A DNA stretch of 64,000 bases from Flaccisagitta enflata (taxonomy: Eukaryota > Chaetognatha > Sagittoidea > Aphragmophora), in assembly GCA_965153355.1 (NCBI GenBank), contig OZ231128.1, forward strand, positions 17,732,001 to 17,796,000, given 5' to 3'. A program made the position numbers and the translations under genes. Shown in pieces: positions 50,550-64,000 of the stretch. Below the pieces are notes generated by a model, which worked only from the letters and a program-made list of their open reading frames with translations, did no database searches and was not told where the DNA came from. The stretch's first letter is position 1. Each line of letters begins with the position of its first letter.

Positions 50550-52709
50550 CGTTATAAGGGCTTGTGTGGGGTAGTGAGGGGTAGCGACGGGTGGGCAAAA
50601 TCCGACGGGTGGATGGAATTATGCAGGGGTAGCTACGGGTGGGGAATTTAGTCGAGGGGTAGGTCGACGGGTGGGAAATTAAATCGACGGGTGGGAAGTG
50701 GATTGAGGGGTAGGTAGGGGTGGGTCGAGGGGTAGGGGTGGGTCGAGGGGTAGGGGTGGGTCGAGGGGTAGGGGTGGGTCAATGGGTGGGTGGATGGAAG
50801 GCATTGTTGATTTTGTAACGCAACCCCTTCCTCAACCCAACACTACCTAACCCTCAGCCAAAACTACCCTAACCCTAAACCCAACTACCTAACCCTAAAC
50901 CTTACTACCTAACCTAAACCTTACTACCCAACCTAACAACCCAACACTAAAACCTTTGCAAACTACACTAACCTAAAACTAACCCTCTAACCACTACCAC
51001 AACCTAAACACCGAGGGGTAGGTCAATTTTTGAACCACCACCCTCCCCCACCACCACCCTTTTTGGTTTTTTGAATTATGAAATCCCTTGAACTTAAAGG
51101 TATTGAGACTGCAATATGTAAATGAGATTTTTGTACTTTTTGCCAAACTTGCAATTTTATCAAGTTTTTGAAGTAAAAAAAACCCCTAGGGGTAGACCTA
51201 GGGGTAGACCTAGGGGTAGACCTAGGGGTAGACCTAGGTTTAGTGTTGGGTTTAGGGTTAGGGGTGTGTTGGAGGGTGGTGTTGGGTTTAGAAGACTAGG
51301 GGACTAGGTAGTGTTTGTTTAGGGTTAGGGTAGACCTAGGGAGGGGTAGACCTAGGGGTAGACCGAGGGGTGGTCAATTTTTAAACCACCACCCTCCCCC
51401 ACCACCACCCTTTTTGTTTTTTTGAACTATGAAATCCCTTGAACTTAAAGGTATTGAGACTGCAATATGTAAATGAGATTCATGTACAAGTAGGGGTGGA
51501 TCGAGGGGTAGGGTTGGATCAAGGGGTAGAGGTGGATCAAGGGGTAGGGGTGGATTGAGGGGTAGGGGTGGATTGAGGGGTGGAACCACCACCTCCCCCA
51601 CCACCACCCTTATTGGTTTTTTGAATTATGAAATCCCTTGAACTTAAAGGTATTGAGACTGCAACATGTAAATGAGATTTTTGTACTTTTTGCCAATCTT
51701 GCAATATTTTAAAGTTCTTGAAGTAAAGAAAAACCCAAGGGGTAGACCTAGGGGTAGACCTAGGGGAAGACCTAGGGAAAGACCTAGGGATAGACCTAGG
51801 GGTAGACCTAGGGGTAGACCTAGGGGTAGACCTAGGGGTAGACCTAAGTTGACCTAGGGGTAGACTGAGGGGTAAACCGAGGGGTAGGTCAATTTCATTT
51901 TGAACCACCACCTCCCCCACCACCACCCTTTTTGGTTTTTTGAATTATGAAATCCCTTGAACTTAAAGGTATTGAGACTGCAATATGTAAATGAGATTTT
52001 TTTACTTTTTGCCAATCTTGGAATTTTATCAAGTTTTTGAAGTAAAAAAAACCCGAGGGGTAAACCTAGGGGTAGACCTAGGGGTAGACCTAGGGGTAGA
52101 CCTAGGGGTAGTGTTGCATTTAGGGTTAGGGGTAGTGTTGCATTTAGGGTTAGGGGTAGTGTAGGGTTTAGGGTTAGGGGTAGACCTAGGGGTAGACCAA
52201 GGGGTAGACCCAGGGGTAGTGTTGGGTTTAGGGTTAGGGGTAGTGTTGGGTTTAGGGTTAGGGGTAGTGTTGGGTTTAGGGTTAGGGGTAGACCTAGGGG
52301 TAGACCTAGGGGTATACCGAGGGGTAGACCTAGGGGTAGGTCAATTTTTGAACTATGAAATTCCTTGAACTTAAAGGTATTGAGACTGCAATATGTAAAT
52401 GAGATTTATGTACAAGTAGGGGTGGATTGAGGGGTAGGGGTGGATCGAGGGGTAGGGGTGGATTGAGGGGTAGGGGTGGATTGAGGGGTAGGGGTGGATT
52501 GAGGGGTAGGGGTGGATCGAGGGGTAATAGTGATTTACTGAGATTTCAGCGTGGGGTGGGAAAATGAATGTAGGGGTGGACTGATGATGTGAGGGGTGGG
52601 TAAATTCAACCTAGGGGTGGGAGGGGTGGGGGGGGGGGGGGGGGGTTGCCCCCCCCCCCCCCCCCCCACCCCTCCCACCCTTACCTACCCTACACAAGCC
52701 CTTATAACG
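50550..52709. mobile_element. 2.16-kb TIR element composed of telomere-like arrays
   Basis: Ends CGTTATAAGGGCTTGTGT are exact inverted copies, flanked by AATT at 50546-50549 and 52710-52713. The interior is almost all tandem repeat: GGGGTAGACCTA units (51185-51240, 51738-51850, 52050-52330), TTTAGGGTTAGGGGTAG units (52110-52300), their C-rich complement CCTAACCCTAAA (50850-50990) and GGGGTGGATTGAGG units (51485-51580, 52420-52540). A non-repeat block with TTGAACTTAAAGGTATTGAG recurs five times. No transposase is present. Confidence 0.7.
52627..52671. repeat. Poly-G/poly-C hairpin
   Basis: A G run of about 20 is followed by TTG and a C run of about 21, near the right end of the telomere-like element. 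It could form a very stable hairpin or G-quadruplex and is prone to sequencing error. Confidence 0.8.
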
Positions 52710-52713
52710 AATT

Positions 52714-53360
52714 CGATCCTATTAATCATGTGGTTCATGCTCCAATAGTGCAACGCGTATTGAGCAGAAGGCAGCTCGGTTTCTGTTCCCTCCCCAGCCC
52801 TTGTCACAATAGGACCCCACCCTATCCTATACTAAAATAGATAACTCGATGCTAAGCCTTTGATATGCAGATTTTCTTGGAGTTACGCATAACTCATAAA
52901 AGAGGATGACAATATCAACCTAAGATTATTTGTTATTATAAGTGCGACACAAAAATGATTAACAAGGTGGATAAAGCGCTGGGAAAAACACAATAGAGAG
53001 GTTTATTGATAAGAGATTGATAGAAAGTGGTACAGGTATGATAAAAAACTACAACCATTTCCAGATTAACTTTTTTGGCAATTATTTTCTGAATCTTACC
53101 AGGCTAGATAAAAAAATTTTAAAATGAAGGTTCGGGGATAGACTGTGGACAATTATTACCAAAGTGTTTCCTCATTTGATGACTTACTCAATTTGCAGCG
53201 CTCAAATATTTCAATCGTTTCAAAGTTAAGTGGTTCACTAAATAATAAGACTTCTAAGTTAAAATTGGATAAATAAGCGTCGGATCTTGCACATTTGATC
53301 TAAAAAGATCTCTAAATTACAAGAACAATGATTAAAACCGTTATCAAAAGAAACTAATTT
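52714..53360. other. Intergenic or 3'-flanking sequence, nothing recognised
   Basis: AT-rich single-copy-looking sequence between the TIR element and the stop of the large unknown gene. It probably includes that gene's 3' untranslated region. Confidence 0.4.
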
Positions 53361-56300
53361 TCATTTCCCACGCTCGAGAAAAGAGGAGAATGAAAGCGTA
53401 GAGTTAGCCCCGCCCGAAGATGCGGGTCTCTGATGACGATGTTGGTTGGAGGGAAGGTTTGGCACCTGAGCGACATGGCCTGGCACTTGAGTAGCACCGC
53501 CCGGCACCACCATCATCACTCTTTGCGGCGTGGGTGGGGGTTGCCCCAAGCTAAGATTGACAGCTATGGGGGAACCTGGCAGACCGACACTAGTCGCAGA
53601 TACTGCAACAGTGGAATGGGAGGTGCCGGTGGTGGAGGATGAAAGGGCTGTTGGAGGAACAACAAACCTCGTTGACCCATGCGCGGCAGTTGCAACGCCA
53701 GTTGTTACTTTGGATTTAAAACGCGCTTGAGTATTCGTGACAGAGTGTAATAACGATGACGTTACCATTGTTCCCTCGGACCCATACAACGTGCCAACGA
53801 GAGAATTATTTGGCTTCGATACCATAATTTCAGAGGGCCCAACAATCTTCCTATTAGCATCTCCTTCACATCCTCCCCTGCCACCGACGAGCGCCAACGA
53901 GGAATGACCTTCCGTCGCTTGGAGGCCCATTTTTAGATCATTGAAAGTGAGTTTGCTTGTCTCCGTTGGGATTGAATGAGTACCGGTGGTCGAGGGTTGT
54001 GGGTGGGTGGTCGAGTGTTGTGGGTGGGGAGTCATGGGAGCGTAGGGTGACTTATGAGACTGAGATTCCGTAAGATTTAGCGCGGTCAAAGATTCACTGT
54101 TAGGGACGGGGATGGTGGTAGTTGCGTTGGGAGCGGCGGTATTGGTGAAATGACCGAGTTTCATCGATTGTCCCTGACCAAATCTCATTTCGGCGTGACG
54201 GGTGGATGATTGCGCGGGCGCGTGTGGATTAAGATGGATTGGTTTGGCTAATGTCATGGATGCCACGTCAGGCGCCGACGTGGGAGATACAATTTGAGAT
54301 GATACGTTTCCTACAGCGGCAGAGGCGACAGAGAGATCCACCACCGCGTCCAGTTGATATTTTGGCGATTCTGTTAATTGCTGTGGATATTGCCGCTGCT
54401 GCCGCTGTTGTTGGGGCTGAAACTGCTGCTGTTTCTGCTGCTGCTGCTGCGGAAGTTGCTGATGACGAAACGCGAGTTGAGTCAGTTGATTCATCGCGAC
54501 TTTCTGATGGGGAGTTATCTGTTCACATAATCGCGAAGAGTCCGGGACTGGTTTGAATAACGATTTCGATGATAATATCGATGCTACGATTGATGTCGGA
54601 TTGGGAGAAGGAGTAGAAGCAGAGTTCACCGGCGGCGGAGCTTCTCTGTCTTTCATCTCGATTCGTTGTTTGATATCAGTGACCCCACCGGTGAGAGCCG
54701 CCTTGACCGCCAAACTCAATCCCGAAGTCAGAGGCGTTCCTCGTTCTCGGTCGATTACGAATTGCGGATTGGTCATTGAGACGGAACCGCCAGCCTGAAT
54801 ATTTTCTCTTTCTCGATCAGTTACGAATTGGGGTTTCATCTCTGGCGCGAAACCGTCCCTCTCAATCGCCCCTTGCGTCGAAAGTCTTTCATCGTCGCAA
54901 TTACCTCCGCCGTTATCTTCTTTGACTTCATGACCGCTGCTTATCACGTTACCACTTCTTCCATTACCGTCAACCACGGCACTTCCTCCACTACCACTTC
55001 CACGGCTTAAATCCCTGATAATCTCTACATCCTCTTCATAATTCTCCTTAATAGCGCTAACACGACTACTATGGTCTTTAAACGTCATTGCAGTATCACC
55101 ACTTCTTTCGACACCAGCGTAACCGCCGCCGTGGACGATGGCGTTGGCAAAAACCCTGGCCTCTTGATCGAGACTAAAGTGAGAGTAAGTAGAGGAGGCG
55201 GCCATGGGTTTGACAGTGGCCAAGGTTTTGGCCATCGCCGTGGCAGCGTTTGTCACGTTGATACGAGGCGTGGCATCAGGTGGCGTGGCATCAGGTGGCG
55301 TGGCATCAGGTGGCGTGGTGTCGGCTGGCGTGACGTTACTCGTTGACGCAGTTTGGGCGTCGTTACTGGGCGAAGGATGACCCGATCCCATGGGCGTGGA
55401 AGTCGCGTTGGCCGTTGGACCGGTGATCATGGATGACGCCACCGAAGGGTCATTATTGACGGGATTGGAGGGAAAACCATCAGAGGAAGTCGGGGCACCG
55501 AGACTATCGGGTTTGGGCAGGGCAAGTTTCCGTTTCCTTGGAGTCTTGGCCACCTCCCGAAGTTCGACCCTGATAATGGTGTTATGCTTCAGTGATGAAT
55601 CATTTGGCATGGTCATGGGACTCATGGCCACTGGCCAGGTAGGGCAAGATATGCCCACATCCAGCAGGATTTTAATATACTAAAGATCCGCCATATGCAA
55701 ATGAGATTATTGCAAAATACGCAAATTGTACCCTTCACATTTTTTTTTAATTCGTCTGGGCCTTAGTTTAGCGCAATGCGCTTGCTTACAAACTCAAAAA
55801 TATATTTACCTGTAGCATTTATCTAAATCCTTGCCGCCCCTAATACCGTGTTCTTTTAAATGAGCGGTCCGCTGACCACGTTTAAAAATAGGCGAGTTAC
55901 ACGCAAGACACACATACGCCTGGAAAAAGTGAGAAATGAGGTTTGACCTTTGACTCCTACGACACTACTTTACAATATTCTGACAATATCTATACTATAA
56001 TTATTCACTACGGGGTAGAAAATCAAACAATTTTTTGACTGGGCGGGGAAGGCAATCAGAGACCAAGGGGGTGGGGGGGAAGAAGTCAAAAGCCGCTCAA
56101 TTTTATACACCTCTGTAACTTTCCCATACCGAAACCCACCTGAGCAACTTTATTTCCCGGTTTCGGGGTGATGACGTCTCCCGTTCCCATAAGCGAGTTC
56201 GAGGATGGGATATCAGATGTTGTTACGACACCCACTGTTTCGGAGGCTGACAAAGACGACGCCGACGACGACGGTTCCATCCCCGCGACGGAATGCTCTT

Positions 56301-57765
56301 CGCGTGAGATACCACTGGGCGGAAGGACGCCGAAACAGACGGAATTGATGACATCGTCGATGGTGGTGTCCATACGACGCGCCGCTTCCGTTCCCACTCC
56401 GCCGCCGGCGCGAGTCTGGAAGAAAGGCGATCCCGGATTGACTAGATGACCTTTATCATCGGGAATGGCGACCGCGCCCCGTTCGCCACCACCACCACTG
56501 CCGCCATCGTGGTTCGAAGAGGAAATAGGACCCGGCATGATAGCATTGGAGCGACTATCGCTCGTGAGGCCATCGCCGCCTCCGTTTTCCATCGTCGTTC
56601 GAACGCCGACGTTAATATCACAGTCTGCAACTCCATGATTTAGGAAGTTTGTTCCATGATTCAGTAGGTTTGTTCCATGATTCAGTAGGTTTGTTCCATG
56701 ATTCTGTAGGTTTGTTCCAGGATTCTGTAGGTTTGTACCCTGATTCAGTAGGTTCGTTCCATGATTCTGTAAGTTCGTTCCATGATTCTGCAAGTTCGTT
56801 CCATGATTCTGCAAGTTCGTTCCATGATTCACTAAGTTAGTTCCATGATTTAACAAAATCTTTTTCGCTTTCGGCGACGTCAACCTGGTCGTCGCGGCGG
56901 CGCCGTTGGTGGTGTTATTTTTAGCGGCGTGATTGCCTTTGGACAGCGGCGGTTCTTTCGTCGTGACGACGCCGGTTTCCTTCCATAAACGCCATTGACG
57001 CGCCGAAACCGGAAGCGGCCTTTTGTGGAAAAGCGGCCGAAGTCCGGATTTCGGCGGCGATGGCGCCGGAAGTGGCGGCGCCGAAAGTGGCGGCGCCGAA
57101 AGTGGCGGCGCCGAAAGTGGCCCCGGATATACGTTATCATCGTGGCCGCCGGCGTCTTTATCAACATCATCGACAACGTCCTTGTTTGCATCGTCATCGT
57201 CAGATTCGATGTCATCTTCGATGAACGACTCGGTGAGGATTAAGAAACAGTTGGCGCTGACCAGAGTTTTACGTAGGAAGCATTTTGGCGGCGGAGGATG
57301 TTGTTGTTGTGGTCCTTTGACATTACTGTTGATGTTGTTGTTGTTGTTTGTAGGTGGACAGACTAGAAGATCTTCAGCTTTGTTCGCAGCTATTTCTGTA
57401 AGCTCTTCTATTATTTGATTAGTTGTAAACGGTTTTTGTTCAAGAGCCACAGATTGTTGCTGCTGCTGCTGCAGTTGTTGTTGTTGTTGCTGCAGCTGTT
57501 GTTGTTGTTGTTGTTGTAGTTGGTATTGAGGATTGCACCCTTCTATCCCCGATTGCACCTTTTGTTGCAGAAATACCTGGTCGAGTTTGAGTTCAATTTC
57601 AGGCTTTTTTTCCAAGGGGTCGCTGTCATCCGCTGATACTGAGACATTTATCCCAGGGTGACTTTGATGACAATCTTCTTCGGGATCATCGAACCTTGCT
57701 GCACCTGTGCCGAGATGATGGTCGGCTGTCGTTGCATCAAGGTGAGGATTTTGCACGTCGACCAT
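53361..57765 (-). CDS. Unrecognised Gln/Ser/Thr-rich protein, two long exons
   Basis: Exon 57765-56140 (542 codons, ATG start) joins in phase 0 to exon 55679-53361 (772 codons plus stop), giving about 1314 residues. The first exon has a polyQ block (57450-57520), an acidic run, PPLSA repeats (57062-57120), a basic segment with SARQWRLWKETG, and ten GTNLxNH heptads encoded by a 21-bp tandem repeat (56640-56850). The second starts YIKILLDVGISCPTWPVAMS, then IIRVELREVAKTPRKRKLAL (a likely nuclear signal), PPDAT repeats (55260-55325) and another polyQ. No catalytic domain is visible. A nuclear regulatory or scaffold role is only inferred from composition. The ILLDVGISCPTWP segment is the best query for homology. 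Confidence 0.7.
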
Positions 57766-57879
57766 GATCGCATCTCGTCTATTGTTACTTTCAAATGAGC
57801 AATTCAGTCAATCAGTCATGTCAGTCTGCATATTGCGAGTGGCGTCATGTCAGAGGAGGAGGAAGAGAGGGTTGTGGCA

Positions 57880-58027
57880 CTGTTGTGATGCAGTATCTTA
57901 GTGTAGAGGGGGAGTCCCCCTTTGGCTTTGCTTCATTGATTTGGCCGAGTGCCACCAATGCCGGAATCGCTGGATGCTCCTTGAGGATGGGAAAGATGGC
58001 AGGGCTCAACCATCTGATCGCTGAAAT
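57880..58027 (-). CDS. Possible upstream exon of the unknown gene
   Basis: After an AG acceptor at about 58028 the minus strand reads FPILKEHPAIPALVALGQIN and continues EAKPKGDSPSTLRYC. This looks like ordinary protein rather than repeat. The donor and the link to the ATG exon at 57765 are unclear; a short intron would be needed. Confidence 0.3.
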
Positions 58028-58654
58028 GAACAAAAGCCACAACAACTTATTAGAGCATTCTTATCCAGTGAGCTATCAAAAACGACTTTATTTCTCCTCA
58101 CTGAAATTCTCTTACTGTCTAACCTTCCTCGTTTGTCTTGCCTTACCCTTTTCCGATAAATCTAACACGCTGTTCTCAAACCATCAATACATATTTTAAT
58201 TCCCTCCCATTGCTGGATTACCATAAACGAGTGTTTTTGTTCAAGAAATAACAAGGCCAAGTAGTCCAGTAAGGTACGACGTATGGATCGAGGAATGTAT
58301 GCGTTACCAACTGGGCCGAGCGTGACACTGCGGTAAACCTCTATTCCGTGGACGTTGCAACACCGCCATTTTCCGCCACGTGGCGTAGCGATGCAATTTG
58401 TTGAAATATCGTGTCGGGGACGGTACGGTATGGGACAGGTCTTCAATAATCATAAGTATCTGTATTTACTCATCTGTGGTTAGTACTGGTTACAATTACA
58501 ACTTTTTCTCTTTTTTTCTTTTCTTCTTTTTTTTTTCTTTTCGTCGTTTTTTCTTTTCTTCTTTTTTTTCTTTTCTTCTTTTTTTTCTTTTCTTCTTTTT
58601 TTTTCTTCTTTTTCTTTTCTTCTTCCTCTTCTTCTTCTCAATACCGTTACCGTC

Positions 58655-58809
58655 ACGGCCAAGCAGCCCATTATCGTTTTAGGGCGACCCTGCCCTTTTT
58701 CCGCAACCGGAACGAACTTCCGGTTTCACGCTCGGGCCAGGTTACCAACCAACCAACCAACTAACCGACCAACGGACACAGCCTGTTATAGAGGTGCTTT
58801 GTCGCACCT
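58655..58809 (+). mobile_element. Hairpin-family element (GGTGC subtype)
   Basis: It begins GGCCAAG, has AGGGCGACC (a mutated AGGTGCGAC) near 58680, an AACC/CGACC tract (58744-58775), CGGACACAGCCTGTTATAG and a terminal hairpin AGGTGCTTTGTCGCACCT at 58792-58809, followed by AAAA. Confidence 0.7.
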
Positions 58810-59257
58810 AAAAATGATCAGTTGCCTCTTGCGTTAGCGACTCCTCAAAACTTACCCTGTGAACTAGATTACTGGCACCGACCTTAGTCACCCAGGCGAG
58901 GCCCGGGCTGAAATAAATAAGGAAACACTCTTTGAGTGCTCCTCTCCACGGAAATCTTTAGTAAAAGGCGAAAGATTTGTGCGCTCTGAAGAGAAACCAG
59001 AGTTGGTCCATGCTGATGTTTTTTTCGACAATATCATTTCCATGATGAAGACAACCTTTTGCAAACGATCTTAAGGTACAATCTTGGACATGCTAAGCAT
59101 ACATCAGGTTGACTTTAAAACATATCGGCTTCCAAAAAAAAGTTCAATCAGACCGCGCCTAATAGTTAATTAATAATAAGACAGACTTTAGGCAGTAAAA
59201 TCCTACAGAAAGACCTTACGACAATATGCAAATGAGCTCGTTGTTCTCACAGCGAAC

Positions 59258-59266
59258 CAGGAGAGG

Positions 59267-59328
<62 letters not shown>
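59258..59328. repeat. (GA)n microsatellite
   Basis: A GA run of about 60 bp in the intergenic region upstream of the unknown gene. Confidence 0.85.
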
Positions 59329-59331
<3 letters not shown>

Positions 59332-60170
59332 TAGGGACACTTACGCGACGGACCGTAACAACCCTTACGAACTCATTCACATAACGTGGAAAATACCAGC
59401 TGAGTGTATGCCCCGGTCACAAGACGATCAATGCCGATTTCGGCTCTTTTGCATTTGCCGTAGATCGTGGTTTGGAGAACTCCATGTGCGACAAATCGGA
59501 AGAACAAATTGGTCTATATACCCACCACCTAGAAATTTTTAATTTGCCATTCCATGTCAATAGACTGACCATGCTACCAGGAGCATTGCTAGTTAATGTG
59601 CCATTCCATAAATCATCGAGTTCACCAAGTAAATAGATTTGCCTTGTTCCTGTATGACTTTTCTCCAGACCATCATATCTACAAAGTTGCCATTCATCAG
59701 CCCCAGTCGCTGATTCAGCTTAATCTTCCAGCTTTCTACCATGCACTATTTCCAATCAACTAATTAATAAGCCATGTAGATTTCTCACAATCACGACTCG
59801 GCATTCTTCACATCAACAACACGATCAACCAGTCAGTCGGCTTGTTGTTGTTTGTTGTGGATCGAATTAGGAGCTAATGGTAATCAATGCCGACCTAACA
59901 ATCCTATCTAGACTAGCACATAAGCACGTGCGCTGATGCTTGCAAACACTTTTCCAAACGAAATCCACGCGCTATTGTTTTGGAAAAGTTGCCATCATAT
60001 CTAATTTCCTGAAAAAAAAAACGAAAACGTAATGAAACTCTCAATAACAAATTCAACGCTGGTAGCACCCAAACTCGGTAAAAAAAATCACCAACCTCAC
60101 ATCCACATTCACCTAAACATTCCTCTTCTCAAACATAACCCTTCTTCCTTTCATTTTACAAAATATCCCA

Positions 60171-64000
<3,830 letters not shown>

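Larger units (their letters stand above)
58200..60170. other. Intergenic region between RIOK2 and the unknown gene
   Basis: No gene is firmly supported. A minus-strand AAAATGGCGG at about 58360 could be a start context for an unseen first exon. The region contains a pyrimidine-rich TTTTTCTTTTC tract (58497-58635), a hairpin-family element (58655-58809) and a (GA)n run (59258-59328). Confidence 0.5.

Noticed and set aside
51122-51926. Arg/Pro/Gly-rich or Pro/Leu repeat proteins
   Set aside because: They are readings of the GGGGTAGACCTA and GGGGTGGATTGAGG arrays without non-repeat coding sequence.
50830-52330. True telomere at a contig end
   Set aside because: The repeats are degenerate, mixed with other units, bounded by exact inverted ends, and lie between genes.

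Overview
This is a repeat-rich nuclear segment from an animal, almost certainly an invertebrate. Coding exons are short, spliced at GT/AG and separated by repeat-filled introns. The recognisable genes are metazoan housekeeping or transporter genes: an eIF4G2/DAP5(NAT1)-type translation factor, an MFSD4B/NaGLT1-type sugar transporter and RIO kinase 2. I cannot narrow the clade from sequence alone. All protein-coding genes I can support lie on the minus strand, except the transposase gene inside a mobile element.

Layout from right to left, which is the direction of transcription: RIOK2 C-terminal exons (63683-60171); an unrecognised Gln/Ser/Thr-rich nuclear-type protein (57765-53361); a terminal-inverted-repeat element built of telomere-like tandem arrays (50550-52709); a complete or nearly complete MFSD4B-like transporter (48985-39664) whose largest intron holds a 25-bp satellite; then the 5' part of an eIF4G2-like gene (37395-21063, 'copy B'). 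After a junction region and an LTR retrotransposon (15649-19365) the last two MFSD4B-like exons appear again (15233-14087), followed by a second eIF4G2-like gene (11631-1561, 'copy A') that runs off the left edge.

The window is therefore a tandem duplication of about 15 kb of ancestral sequence: unit A about 1115-15640, unit B about 20510-41340. One breakpoint lies in the MFSD4B intron satellite and the other in or next to an eIF4G2 intron. As arranged, one transporter (right) and one eIF4G2-like gene (left) can be intact, while the inner copies are truncated. A falsely retained second haplotype would look similar and must be excluded. All nine predicted coding exons of the eIF4G2-like gene are open in both units, and the giant low-complexity exon differs only by in-frame indels.

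Mobile DNA is the main theme. Comparing the units gives clean empty sites for several insertions: TA-flanked elements at 2484-2796 and 2952-6357 (unit A only), a three-level nest at 25464-32497 (unit B only), and a small hairpin element at 35469-35615 (unit B only). The nest contains a transposon with 0.85-kb inverted repeats and an 803-residue DDE-type transposase candidate. A 989-bp foldback relative sits a few bases from a RIOK2 splice donor. About a dozen copies of a short element family share a 3' hairpin, a CCGT/ACGG tract and a 5' motif that changes together with the hairpin stem; this is the most unusual structure in the window.
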